Of a stretch of DNA of 60,101 nucleotides, positions 42,289 through 50,975 are shown piece by piece. A program made the translations under genes and the position numbers. Numbering within the stretch: the first letter of the stretch is position 1; every line of letters begins with the position of its first letter. Source of the stretch: an uncultured Prevotellaceae bacterium. Lineage in GTDB: Bacteria > Bacteroidota > Bacteroidia > Bacteroidales > Bacteroidaceae. The notes under the pieces were generated by a model. It was not told the origin of the DNA and made no database searches. It saw only the letters and a list, made by a program, of their open reading frames with translations. The stretch spans positions 1 through 60,101 of the forward strand of contig ONLU01000008.1 in NCBI GenBank assembly GCA_900318795.1, read 5' to 3'.

Positions 42289-43056
42289 TCAAGACTCCGA
42301 GGTTGTAAGCAGGATGTTCGACAAGGCGTAGAACACCGCCTGCTCGCGCATGCTGAAGCCACCCTTCACCACCTCGTCGCCATGGGGAATGAGCTTCAGG
42401 AACAGCCGGCACAGGTATGCCACGAAACAACTTGACAAATACAGTGGCACCCACCCATTCTCTTCTTCCTCGGCAGACTGGTACTGATACTCTTTCAACC
42501 CATTGTACAACGGATGGCAATGCAATGACATATTTCTATACAACGACGACAGTTCCTCGTTGGCAAACAAGTACTTCCACGCCTGGGCATACGGCACTCG
42601 CTCGCGCTTGCCATCCTTCGTCTTCAGTCCTATCTGGCCGGTACGTTTCCAGTGCTTCCATATCATCTCACTCTCCTCTCCCGTCAGTGGATATTTGAAC
42701 AGGAAGAAGAAGACAACCAGATGCTCGTACACCGTTCGCGTCAGCGTCATGGTCTTGTAAGCCTCCTGCAAGGGAATCTCCTCACCCTGATAGCGGAACA
42801 CCAGTCCTTCCGCCGTCAGCTTGTGGTTGCACATGTGCGTCGATGTCACCCGCTGCAGGAAGGCATGGGCTATGGATATCCGCTCGTCCTTCAGAAGACC
42901 CATATAGTCCACCAAGGTATGACAGATGACGTATGTGGCCACCCTTGTTGTCAATTCCGACAATTGCGTGGTCACCTCCATCCGTTCCTCCGGCTTTAGG
43001 CTCTCCTTCAGCGGAGCCTTCACCGTATCCCATGCTGCTGCTATTGCCTTGTCCAT
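42289..43056 (-). CDS. Unrecognised helical protein
   Basis: From the ATG at 43056 (MDKAIAAAWDTVKAPL) the product is 255 residues, predicted mainly helical and soluble, with an aromatic-rich central helix (VYEHLVVFFFLFKYPLTGEE) and a late hydrophobic helix (WVPLYLSSCFVAYLCRLFLK). Histidines are clustered in NMSLHCHPLYN. A TAACTTTGC box lies about 20 bp upstream. The overall pattern loosely recalls DUF5677-like proteins, but I cannot assign it. It is monocistronic, with its own terminator. Confidence 0.75.
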   Translation of the reverse strand: MDKAIAAAWDTVKAPLKESLKPEERMEVTTQLSELTTRVATYVICHTLVDYMGLLKDERISIAHAFLQRVTSTHMCNHKLTAEGLVFRYQGEEIPLQEAYKTMTLTRTVYEHLVVFFFLFKYPLTGEESEMIWKHWKRTGQIGLKTKDGKRERVPYAQAWKYLFANEELSSLYRNMSLHCHPLYNGLKEYQYQSAEEEENGWVPLYLSSCFVAYLCRLFLKLIPHGDEVVKGGFSMREQAVFYALSNILLTTSES

Positions 43057-43135
43057 CGTCCGATTGTTAATCGCCTGCAAAGTTACGATTTAGCGAGAAC
43101 AAAACAAAGAAAAACCTTCTTTTTTTGTCCCTCCA

Positions 43136-44473
43136 TCATTTCACGAACCCTTTGTCACGCCATTTCCCTGAGCGCCAACGGCGCATCAAGATGATGCCGC
43201 GGATATTCTCATCGAGGGCGAAGCCTATCCACATACCAACCAGTCCATAGCCCAGAGGGATACCGATCACGTAACTCAGTCCCACAGCTATGCTCCACTG
43301 GAAGATGATGCCTATCACCACGGGATAGATGGTATCGCCAGTAGCTCGCAGGGTGCCCACGGCAAAGATATTCGATGTGCGCCCTATCTCCAGGAAGAAA
43401 TCCACCACAAACACCCATACACCCATCGCAATAATCTCCTTGTTGTCAGTGAAGGCGTTTAATACCGCAGGGCCCGACAATGCCAGCAGGGCCGAACCCG
43501 TGAGCGTGATGATCATAGACCAGCGGAAGAAATAGTTGCCCAGCACATAGGCCGCCTGATGGCGCTGCTGACCAACAAGGTGCCCCACCAAGATATCGCC
43601 TCCCTGAGTGATACTGACACAAAACAGAAATACAAACATTATCATGTTGAAGCAGTAGGTGCGGGCAGCCAGTGCCTCATTGCTGATCTGATTAATGAAA
43701 TAGGTAATCACTACCTGCGATAGACTATAGGATATATTTTCGCTCATAGCCGGCACACCTATCTTCAGTAGGTTGCCAAGTTCCTTCCAGGGCACCGGAC
43801 GGAAATAGCTCAGTGGAAAACTCGGTATATGCACCTTGAAATGGATGGCAGCGAGCAGCACCATAGCCACTGCCCTGCTCGCCGCAGTAGCAATGGCGGC
43901 ACCCTCCACGCCCAGTTGCGGACAGCCCAGACGTCCGAATATCAGGGCATAGTTACCTATGATGTTAAGCACATTCACAATACCCGTCACCACCATGGGA
44001 TATACCACCTTGTCAGCACTACGCAGCGAGGCTGAGAAAGTGAGCGACAGGGCTTGGAAAAACGACAGTGCACCTGTCAGTTTCAGATACACCACACCGT
44101 CGCTCATCAGTTCCGGCCTCAGCCCCATCAAGTGCAACAGAGCCTCAGCCTTCACGTAGAGCAGAGCACTCACGACCAATCCCAGCAGCAGGTTCACAAC
44201 CAGTGCCATGCCCACCACCTGTGCCAGTCGCTTTCTCAGCCCCGCACCAATATATTGTGCACAAAGGATGGCTGCACCCATTGAGAAAAACTGATACACC
44301 AGGAACACCAACGATATCAACTGGTTGTCCAGTCCCACTGCCGCCACACTGTTGTCGCTATAGCGACTCAGCATCACGGTGTCTACGGCGCCCAGCAACA
44401 TCACCAGCGCCATCTCGATAAACACTGGTATAGTGAGCACTTTCAATTGTCTTTTCAGGGATTGTTCAGCCAT
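43136..44473 (-). CDS. MATE-family efflux transporter
   Basis: The 445-residue product has twelve hydrophobic segments in two six-helix halves and MATE features such as VFIEMALVMLLGAVDTVMLS (helix 1), FSMGAAILCAQYIGAGLRKR (helix 2) and VGIIFQWSIAVGLSYVIGIP in the second half. It would export cationic or amphipathic compounds using a Na+ or H+ gradient; the substrate cannot be inferred. It is preceded by a TACCTTTGC box and stands alone. Confidence 0.93.
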   Translation of the reverse strand: MAEQSLKRQLKVLTIPVFIEMALVMLLGAVDTVMLSRYSDNSVAAVGLDNQLISLVFLVYQFFSMGAAILCAQYIGAGLRKRLAQVVGMALVVNLLLGLVVSALLYVKAEALLHLMGLRPELMSDGVVYLKLTGALSFFQALSLTFSASLRSADKVVYPMVVTGIVNVLNIIGNYALIFGRLGCPQLGVEGAAIATAASRAVAMVLLAAIHFKVHIPSFPLSYFRPVPWKELGNLLKIGVPAMSENISYSLSQVVITYFINQISNEALAARTYCFNMIMFVFLFCVSITQGGDILVGHLVGQQRHQAAYVLGNYFFRWSMIITLTGSALLALSGPAVLNAFTDNKEIIAMGVWVFVVDFFLEIGRTSNIFAVGTLRATGDTIYPVVIGIIFQWSIAVGLSYVIGIPLGYGLVGMWIGFALDENIRGIILMRRWRSGKWRDKGFVK

Positions 44474-44561
44474 CGTCTTTCAGTTTTTGGGCTGCAAAGG
44501 TACAAATAACTTTGCTAAACACAAAATGTATTTGCATATTTGCATGTGTGCTGTAGTGTGC

Positions 44562-44828
44562 CTATAGGACGATGGCAAGTAGTGTGAGGACTGCGATGAC
44601 GAGCCAGAAGCGCCACTGGCGCAAGAGGGGAACGATGGCACGCTTGAGTGCACGCTCCAAGAAGGGACGACGGGCCTGCGCGGGCGTGGCACCGTTGGCT
44701 AACAGATATTCCCACAGCGACTCGTACTGCTGGCGTTCCTTGACATAGACATTACGTCCGCGCCGCCAGGCGTGATAGCCTTTCCATGAGAGCAGAGCCA
44801 ATATGATAATCAACAGGAATATCTTCAT
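44562..44828 (-). CDS. Small two-helix membrane protein coupled to an ABC ATPase
   Basis: The 88-residue product has an N-terminal membrane helix (MKIFLLIIILALLSW), a basic middle with an ATPAQARRPFLERALKRA amphipathic stretch, and a C-terminal membrane helix (FWLVIAVLTLLAIVL). Its ATG overlaps the stop of the minimal ABC ATPase gene by 4 bp, so the two are probably made together. It is too small to be an ABC permease. No family recognised. Confidence 0.75.
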   Translation of the reverse strand: MKIFLLIIILALLSWKGYHAWRRGRNVYVKERQQYESLWEYLLANGATPAQARRPFLERALKRAIVPLLRQWRFWLVIAVLTLLAIVL

Positions 44829-45289
44829 AGCGTCACTTGGTTTTGTGCTGTAACCATGTTGACTGCCAGCACCGTTGCGCCTCGCTCCTGGGCCTCACGA
44901 AACAGGTTGTTCACTACTTGGCGCTCTTCCATGGTCAGTTCCTTGGAGGGTTCGTCAACGATGAGCAGCTGTTTGCCCGACTCCACAGCCTTGCGAAGCA
45001 GCGACACAAAGTCGGTAGGCACCTTGTCATAGCCCTCAGGCACCAGCAGGCGCTGGGGCACATATGCCATCTGCCGACGGAAGAAGGGTGCCGACTTAGG
45101 AGTCAGCAGTTCACCGTCAATGCTGATATGCCCTTCGTTGACGGCTATCAGTCCCACGACAGCCCTCAGCAGCGTGGTTTTGCCAGAGCCCTGTGCGCCC
45201 TTGAGCGACAGGGCCTGTCCGTCGTTTACAGTCAGCGAGAGTGAGTGAATCTGCTGCCCTATGGTTACATTGTGCAGTTCTAACATCAT
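44825..45289 (-). CDS. Minimal ABC-type ATPase lacking signature and H-loop
   Basis: From the ATG at 45289 (MMLELHNVTIGQQIHSLSLT) the product is 154 residues. Walker A is intact (LKGAQGSGKTTLLRAVVGLI), a Q-loop-like MAYVPQRLLVPEG follows, and Walker B with catalytic Glu is present (QLLIVDEPSKEL). But between the Q-loop and Walker B there are only about 35 residues with no LSGGQ signature, and the switch histidine position reads VLAVNM. Roughly 50-70 residues of the usual helical subdomain and C-terminus are missing. It could be a regulatory ATP-binding protein. Confidence 0.8.
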   Translation of the reverse strand: MMLELHNVTIGQQIHSLSLTVNDGQALSLKGAQGSGKTTLLRAVVGLIAVNEGHISIDGELLTPKSAPFFRRQMAYVPQRLLVPEGYDKVPTDFVSLLRKAVESGKQLLIVDEPSKELTMEERQVVNNLFREAQERGATVLAVNMVTAQNQVTL

Positions 45290-45298
45290 ATTTTGGGT

Positions 45299-45363
45299 GC
45301 AAAGATACACATTTTTTCTTAAATCATAATTCTTAATTCTTAATTTATTTGTACCTTTGCAGC
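45299..45363. repeat. 65-bp divergent-promoter element, copy B
   Basis: It has the same ends as copy A. Its left TATCTTTGC box (minus strand) serves the minimal ABC ATPase gene and its right TACCTTTGC box the agmatine deiminase gene. It is almost identical, in inverted orientation, to copy C at 51581-51645 (about two differences over 62 bp). Confidence 0.85.
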
Positions 45364-45364
45364 C

Positions 45365-46387
45365 ATGAATGGAAAAAAAGGGCAAATCCATGCCACACTT
45401 CGACCTTCAGGTCGAAGAATGCTGGCAGAATGGGAACCTCAGAGTTGTGTGCAGTTGACGTGGCCGCACGCAGGTACCGATTGGGCTCCCATGCTTGCAG
45501 ACATCACGGCAGTCTATGAGGAAATGGCTCACGCCATCAGCAAACGCGAGGCTTTGATGATTGTGGCCCCCAAGTCACTCACCCCCGACCTGTCACCCCT
45601 CACCCCCCACCTCTTACCCTTCACCTCCAACGACACCTGGGCCCGCGACCACGGATTCATCACCGTCGAGGAGTCTGACGGGACCAAGGTCCTGCTCGAC
45701 TTCCAGTTCAACGGCTGGGGACAGAAGTTTGCCGCCAAGCTGGACAACCAGATTAACAGACAACTATATGAGCAAGAGTTGGTCGAGGGCCGCTACGAGT
45801 CACACCTGGACTTTGTGCTCGAGGGCGGCAGCATTGAGAGCGACGGACGAGGCACCATCTTCACCACCCGTTGTTGTCTGATGGCACCCCACCGCAACCA
45901 GCCGTTAACCCAGCAGCAGATAGACGATCGTCTGAAGCAGTATCTGGGTGCCGAGCGCGTGGTCTGGCTGGAGCACGGAAGTCTCATCGGCGACGACACC
46001 GACGGTCACATCGACACACTGGTACGCATCTGCCCTGATGACACCATCCTATATACGGGTGGCGACGAAGACCATCCCGACCTTGACGCCATGGAACGCG
46101 AGCTGCAGACCCTCCGCACGCTGGACGGACGGCCCTACCGTCTGCTGAAGCTACCCCTGCCCCGCCCCATCTACGACGACGGCGACAGACTGCCTGCCAC
46201 CTATGCCAACTATTTGGTCGTCAACGGTGCCGTGCTGGTGCCTACCTACAACCAGCCCGACCTCGACCAAGAGGCCATGCGCGTGGTAGAACTGGCCTAC
46301 CCTGACCGCGAAATCGTGGGCATCGACTGCCGTCCGGTCATCCGTCAGCACGGAAGCCTGCATTGTTGCACGATGCAATATTATTAA
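45365..46387 (+). CDS. aguA: Agmatine deiminase
   Basis: AguA hydrolyses agmatine to N-carbamoylputrescine and ammonia. The 340-residue product has the guanidino-modifying-enzyme motifs: LAEWEPQSCVQLTWPH, SNDTWARDHGFITV, VLEGGSIESDGRGTIFTT, LEHGSLIGDDTDGHIDTLVR (catalytic Asp/His) and the C-terminal nucleophile Cys in HGSLHCCTMQY. Before SNDTWARD there is a Pro/Leu-rich stretch (SLTPDLSPLTPHLLPFT) from low-complexity DNA. The ATG is only 4 bp after the promoter box, so the start may be leaderless; M19 (45419) is an alternative. Confidence 0.93.
   Translation: MNGKKGQIHATLRPSGRRMLAEWEPQSCVQLTWPHAGTDWAPMLADITAVYEEMAHAISKREALMIVAPKSLTPDLSPLTPHLLPFTSNDTWARDHGFITVEESDGTKVLLDFQFNGWGQKFAAKLDNQINRQLYEQELVEGRYESHLDFVLEGGSIESDGRGTIFTTRCCLMAPHRNQPLTQQQIDDRLKQYLGAERVVWLEHGSLIGDDTDGHIDTLVRICPDDTILYTGGDEDHPDLDAMERELQTLRTLDGRPYRLLKLPLPRPIYDDGDRLPATYANYLVVNGAVLVPTYNQPDLDQEAMRVVELAYPDREIVGIDCRPVIRQHGSLHCCTMQYY
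45586..45634. repeat. Low-complexity insert inside aguA
   Basis: The plus strand is almost only C, A and T here, with repeated ACCCCTCACC and CACCTCTTACCC. Its complement resembles the GAGGTAA-rich gap after aguA. It encodes the SLTPDLSPLTPHLLPF segment. Confidence 0.65.
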
Positions 46388-46474
46388 AGAGGTAAAAGGT
46401 AAGGAAGAGGTAAGAAGTATGAGGTAAGAGGGAGAACCTGAAACTTGAAACCTGAAGTAAGAAATAAGAAATAT
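46388..46474. repeat. GGTAA-rich intergenic repeat between aguA and aguB
   Basis: An 87-bp purine-rich gap with several GAGGTAA / AGGTAAG units followed by ACCTGAAACTTGAAACCTGAA. No promoter box is apparent, so aguB is probably read from the aguA promoter. Confidence 0.65.
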
Positions 46475-47329
46475 ATGAAGATAGGACTGATACAACAGCA
46501 CAACACCAGCGACAGGTCTGACAATCGTCAGCGGCTGGGCGAGAAGATTCAGCAACTGGCTCACGAGGGCGCAGAGCTCATCGTGCTGCAAGAGTTGCAC
46601 AACGGACTGTACTTCTGCCAGACAGAAGATGTCAACGTGTTCGACCAGGCTGAGCCCATACCCGGTCCATCCACCGAGTTCTATGGCAATCTGGCCAAAC
46701 AACTGGGCGTCGTCATCGTCACCTCGCTGTTCGAACGCCGCGCCCCGGGGTTGTACCACAACACCGCCGTGGTGATGGAGAAAGACGGTACCATAGCAGG
46801 CTGCTACCGCAAGATGCACATCCCCGACGATCCCGGCTACTACGAGAAGTTCTACTTCACCCCCGGCGATTTGGGCTTCCACCCCATCCAGACTTCGCTG
46901 GGCAAGTTGGGCGTATTGGTCTGCTGGGACCAGTGGTATCCCGAAGCAGCCCGTCTGATGGCTCTTCAGGGAGCACAGCTGCTCATCTATCCCACCGCCA
47001 TCGGCTGGGACCCCAACGACACCTCCGACGAGCAACAGCGCCAGCGTACTGCCTGGCAGACCGTTCAGCGAGGCCATGCCGTAGCCAACGGACTGCCCGT
47101 CGTGACTGTCAACCGTGTGGGCGACGAAGACGGAGTGCCCTTCTGGGGGACCTCCTTTGTGGCAGGTCCTCAGGGCGAGCTGCTCTACGAGGCACCTGCC
47201 GACCAGGAAGTGGCTGTGGCAGTCGACGTTGACATGCAGCGCTCAGAACAGGTGCGCCGCTGGTGGCCCTTCCTGCGCGACCGTCGCATTGATGCCTACA
47301 ACGACATCCTCCGTCGCTTCATCGACTAA
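46475..47329 (+). CDS. aguB: N-carbamoylputrescine amidase
   Basis: AguB hydrolyses N-carbamoylputrescine to putrescine, CO2 and ammonia, the step after AguA. From MKIGLIQQHNTSD the product is 284 residues with the nitrilase triad: Glu in AELIVLQELHNGLYF, Lys in CYRKMHIPDDPGYYEKFYFT and Cys in LGVLVCWDQWYPEAARLM. Length and the WDQWYPE signature fit carbamoylputrescine amidases. Upstream codons lie in the purine repeat and are not used. Confidence 0.95.
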   Translation: MKIGLIQQHNTSDRSDNRQRLGEKIQQLAHEGAELIVLQELHNGLYFCQTEDVNVFDQAEPIPGPSTEFYGNLAKQLGVVIVTSLFERRAPGLYHNTAVVMEKDGTIAGCYRKMHIPDDPGYYEKFYFTPGDLGFHPIQTSLGKLGVLVCWDQWYPEAARLMALQGAQLLIYPTAIGWDPNDTSDEQQRQRTAWQTVQRGHAVANGLPVVTVNRVGDEDGVPFWGTSFVAGPQGELLYEAPADQEVAVAVDVDMQRSEQVRRWWPFLRDRRIDAYNDILRRFID

Positions 47330-47376
47330 ACCATAATAGCCAACATAGTAAATAGTCAAACAGTAAATTATAGACA

Positions 47377-49584
47377 ATGTCAAACAACTTAAGATTCCAG
47401 GTAGTAGAAGAGGCGTTCAAGAAGCGCGCCCTCGACGTGAAGGTGCCCTCGGAGCGCCCCTCTGAGTATTTCGGCAAGTACGTCTTCACACGTCAGAAGA
47501 TGTATAAGTACCTGCCGAAGGAAATCTACGACTCCATGATTGACGTGATGGACAATGGTGCACGACTGGACCGCTCGATAGCCGACGCCGTGGCAGCAGG
47601 CATGAAGCAGTGGGCTATGGAGATGGGCGTGACCCACTACACACACTGGTTCCAGCCTCTGACCGAGGGTACTGCCGAGAAGCACGATGCTTTTGTGGAG
47701 CACGATGGCAAGGGCGGCATGATAGAGATGTTCTCTGGCAAGCTGCTCGTCCAGCAGGAACCCGATGCCTCCAGTTTCCCCAACGGAGGCATACGCAACA
47801 CCTTCGAGGCTCGCGGCTATTCAGCATGGGACCCCACCTCGCCCGTCTTCATCATCGACGACACATTGTGCATCCCCACCATCTTCATTGCCTATACGGG
47901 TGAAGCCCTCGACTACAAGGCTCCCCTGTTGCGTGCCCTGCACGCCGTAGGCAAGGCTGCCAGGGATGTCTGCCAGTACTTCTACGACGACGTACAGAAG
48001 GTACAGGTCAACCTCGGCTGGGAACAGGAGTACTTCCTCGTCGACGAGGGACTCTACTCGGCCCGTCCCGACCTGCTGATGACGGGTCGCACGCTGATGG
48101 GTCACGAGAGTGCCAAGAACCAGCAGATGGACGACCACTACTTCGGCACCATTCCCGACCGCGTACAGGCTTTCATGAAGGACCTGGAGATTCAGGCCCT
48201 GGAGCTGGCCATTCCCGTCAAGACACGCCACAACGAGGTGGCTCCCAACCAGTTTGAGCTGGCACCCATCTTCGAGGAGTGCAACCTGGCTGTCGACCAT
48301 AACATGCTGCTCATGTCGCTGATGAAGAAGGTAGCCCGCAACCACGGATTCCGCGTGCTGCTGCACGAGAAGCCCTTCGACGGCATCAACGGCTCGGGCA
48401 AGCACAACAACTGGAGCCTGAGCACCGATACGGGAGTACTGTTGCACGCCCCGGGCAAGACGCCAGAGGAGAACCTGCGCTTCGTCACCTTCATCGTCGA
48501 GACGCTGATGGCGGTCTATCGCCACAACGGTCTGCTGAAGGCCAGCATCATGAGCGCCACCAATGCCCACCGACTGGGTGGCAACGAGGCTCCCCCTGCC
48601 ATCATCTCGTCGTTCCTCGGCACCCAGCTGACAGAGCTGCTCAACCACATCGAGCAGTCCGACAAGAACGAGCTGTTCAATCTGAAGGGCAAGCAGGGCA
48701 TGGAGATTGACATCCCCCAGATTCCCGATCTCATCGTCGACAATACAGACCGCAACCGCACCAGTCCCTTTGCCTTCACTGGCAACCGCTTCGAGTTCCG
48801 TGCCCCTGGTTCCAGCGTCAACTGCTCCTCAGCCATGATAGCCCTGAACGCAGCCATGGCCGAAGCCCTGACGTCGTTCAAGGAGCGCGTAGACAAGAAG
48901 ATAGCTGCCGGCGAGAACAAGGTGAGTGCCATCCTGGAAGTGCTGAAGGACGATATCAAGACCTGCAAGCCCATCCGCTTCGACGGCAACGGATACTCTG
49001 ACGAGTGGGTGAAGGAGGCAGAGAAGCGTGGACTGGACGTCGAGAAGTCGTGCCCCATCATCTTCGAGCACTATCTGGACGACTCGAGCGTCAAGATGTT
49101 CGAGAGCACCAAGGTCATGAACCGCAAGGAGCTGGAGGCTCGCAACGAGGTGAAATGGGAGATGTACGTCAAGACCGTTCAGATTGAGGCTCGTGTACTG
49201 GGCGACCTCGCCATGAACCACATCATCCCCGTCGCCACGCACTACCAGTCGAAACTCATCAAGAACGTGCAGGGCATCAAGGAAATCTTCTCGTCGTCGC
49301 TGTTCAACACGGAGAAGGCCGAGCGCCTGTCTGCCCGTAACATGAAGCTCATCGAGGAGATTGCCGAGCGTACTGAGAAGATAGAGCAGCTGGTCGAGGA
49401 GCTGACCGATGCCCGTCGGGTGGCTAACCGCATCCAGGACATCCACCAGCGTGCCATCAGCTATCACGACACCGTCTGCCCCCACATGGAGAGCATCCGC
49501 AGGGAGACGGACAAACTCGAGATGATAGTAGAAGACGGTCTGTGGACACTGCCCAAGTACCGCGAACTGCTGTTTATCCGATAA
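47377..49584 (+). CDS. glnN: Glutamine synthetase type III
   Basis: The 735-residue product is the large GSIII form typical of Bacteroidetes. Visible are FTRQKMYKYLPKEIYDSMID, WFQPLTEGTAEKHDAF, VNLGWEQEYFLVDEGLYSAR (metal Glu), KTRHNEVAPNQFELAPIFEE, HEKPFDGINGSGKHNNWSLS (ammonia/metal region) and TGNRFEFRAPGSSVNCS, with a helical C-terminal extension. It condenses glutamate and ammonia with ATP. It follows the agmatine genes by 47 bp, so ammonia released by AguA/AguB could be assimilated here. Confidence 0.97.
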   Translation: MSNNLRFQVVEEAFKKRALDVKVPSERPSEYFGKYVFTRQKMYKYLPKEIYDSMIDVMDNGARLDRSIADAVAAGMKQWAMEMGVTHYTHWFQPLTEGTAEKHDAFVEHDGKGGMIEMFSGKLLVQQEPDASSFPNGGIRNTFEARGYSAWDPTSPVFIIDDTLCIPTIFIAYTGEALDYKAPLLRALHAVGKAARDVCQYFYDDVQKVQVNLGWEQEYFLVDEGLYSARPDLLMTGRTLMGHESAKNQQMDDHYFGTIPDRVQAFMKDLEIQALELAIPVKTRHNEVAPNQFELAPIFEECNLAVDHNMLLMSLMKKVARNHGFRVLLHEKPFDGINGSGKHNNWSLSTDTGVLLHAPGKTPEENLRFVTFIVETLMAVYRHNGLLKASIMSATNAHRLGGNEAPPAIISSFLGTQLTELLNHIEQSDKNELFNLKGKQGMEIDIPQIPDLIVDNTDRNRTSPFAFTGNRFEFRAPGSSVNCSSAMIALNAAMAEALTSFKERVDKKIAAGENKVSAILEVLKDDIKTCKPIRFDGNGYSDEWVKEAEKRGLDVEKSCPIIFEHYLDDSSVKMFESTKVMNRKELEARNEVKWEMYVKTVQIEARVLGDLAMNHIIPVATHYQSKLIKNVQGIKEIFSSSLFNTEKAERLSARNMKLIEEIAERTEKIEQLVEELTDARRVANRIQDIHQRAISYHDTVCPHMESIRRETDKLEMIVEDGLWTLPKYRELLFIR

Positions 49585-49591
49585 TAACCTA

Positions 49592-50266
49592 TCAAGATAG
49601 TAAGTCCTGTGGTGCTGCAACGAGAGTTGTGGCACCATTTTCTTGCAGGAACTGCCGGTCGCGGAATCCCCAGAGCACACTGATGCAGGGCAGTCCGCTG
49701 TTGCGTGCCGTCGCCAAGTCCACATCGCTGTCGCCCACATAGACGGCTCCCTCCTTCCCTACTCCCAGCTGGCGCAGGGCTTCATACACGGTGTCGGGAG
49801 CAGGCTTCCTGCGGATGCCCTCTGCCTCGTGCTCGCCTATGGCGACCTCTATTTCCGGGAAGAAGTGGCGCACCAGTTCCTGGGTTGCCGCCATCATTTT
49901 GTTGCTCACCACCGCCATGCGACAACCGCGCCGCTTCAGTTCACGCAACGTGTCGCTGATGCCGTCGTAGGGACGGGTGGTGTCGAGCGAGTGTTCCATA
50001 TAGTAACGGCGGAAGATGGCAAAGACTTCCTCGAACTGAGGATGGTCGGCCCCGTCGGGTACCGCCCGTTCCATGAGTCGTCGCACCCCATTGCCCACAA
50101 AGCGCCGGATGTCGTCCAGGCTGTGCTCGGGCATTCCGAACTGTCGCAAGGCATAGTTCACGCTGGCAGCCAGGTCGCGCAGGGTGTCCAGGAGCGTGCC
50201 GTCCAGGTCGAAGATATAGGTGCTGTATGCCTGGGGCGTGTCTGCTGTTGCTTTATTCATAGTCAT
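49592..50266 (-). CDS. HAD phosphatase, phosphoglycolate phosphatase-like
   Basis: The 224-residue product has HAD motif I in YIFDLDGTLLDTLRDL, a helical C1 cap, motif II in MAVVSNKM, motif III Lys in GIRRKPAPDTVYEAL and motif IV in AVYVGDSDVDLATARN. The pattern fits Gph/PgmB-type enzymes; the substrate is not certain. It overlaps the end of the DUF2461 gene upstream by 14 bp and converges on glnN, 7 bp away, with no obvious terminator between them. Confidence 0.9.
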   Translation of the reverse strand: MTMNKATADTPQAYSTYIFDLDGTLLDTLRDLAASVNYALRQFGMPEHSLDDIRRFVGNGVRRLMERAVPDGADHPQFEEVFAIFRRYYMEHSLDTTRPYDGISDTLRELKRRGCRMAVVSNKMMAATQELVRHFFPEIEVAIGEHEAEGIRRKPAPDTVYEALRQLGVGKEGAVYVGDSDVDLATARNSGLPCISVLWGFRDRQFLQENGATTLVAAPQDLLS

Positions 50267-50966
50267 CTACCACGCCATTGATGAAGTCCTGCATGGGCTT
50301 GGCGGCACGGAACATCTTCTCCGTCTCCTTCAGCCATCGGTCACCCTCGAAGAAGTCGTCGCCCACACGATGCCAGCAGCAGTAGTTCTTCAGTCGCAGG
50401 TAGCGCACATGCTCCCAGTCACGGAGGAATCCTGCCGGACAGGTCTTCAGCTTCTCCATGCCGAAACCTTGCTTCGTGGTCCACGACTCGCGCTCGGTAC
50501 AGGGTTCAGACTGATCGCCGAAATATTTCACAAACTCCTTCGACTCCACACACCGCAGCCACTCGTCGGTATTGCCCATGATTTCGTTGCGGCACGAGGT
50601 CAGTATGTTGGTGGGCAGCCAGTAGCTGCCACAGGCCACCAGACACGCATCGGGCTCCAGGTGGATGTAGTAGCCGCCATGCAGCGACTTCTTGCCACGC
50701 GCCGAGATGTATGCCCCCATGTGGTTCTTGTAGGGCGACTTGTCGGGCGAGAAACGCGTGTCGCGATAGAACCGGTAGGTACAGTCCTTCACCTGCAGAT
50801 GAGCCAGCGAGTCGTCAAAGCCCACATAGTGCTCCAGCGCCTGTGCCACACCGTGTTCAAACTCCGTCTTGGCGGCTTCGTATGCAGCCTTGTGCTCCTG
50901 AAACCAGGGGCGGTTGTTGTTCATCGCCACCTGACGCAGGAAATCTAATATCAGTTTTGCATCCAT
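50253..50966 (-). CDS. DUF2461 family protein
   Basis: The 237-residue product shows the DUF2461 pattern: MNNNRPWFQEHKAAYEAAKT, the RFYRDTRFSPDKSPYKNHMG core and GGYYIHLEPDACLVACGSYW. The family is widespread and uncharacterised. It lies 9 bp downstream of the M15 peptidase gene and overlaps the HAD gene, so the three form one minus-strand unit. Confidence 0.93.
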   Translation of the reverse strand: MDAKLILDFLRQVAMNNNRPWFQEHKAAYEAAKTEFEHGVAQALEHYVGFDDSLAHLQVKDCTYRFYRDTRFSPDKSPYKNHMGAYISARGKKSLHGGYYIHLEPDACLVACGSYWLPTNILTSCRNEIMGNTDEWLRCVESKEFVKYFGDQSEPCTERESWTTKQGFGMEKLKTCPAGFLRDWEHVRYLRLKNYCCWHRVGDDFFEGDRWLKETEKMFRAAKPMQDFINGVVDDYE

Positions 50967-50975
50967 GATGTTTCT

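Noticed and set aside
46151-47077. 308-codon minus-strand frame across aguA-aguB
   Set aside because: It reads antisense through two recognised genes and the purine-rich gap.
47821-48648. 275-codon minus-strand frame
   Set aside because: Antisense to glnN in a GC-richer region where long shadow frames are expected.
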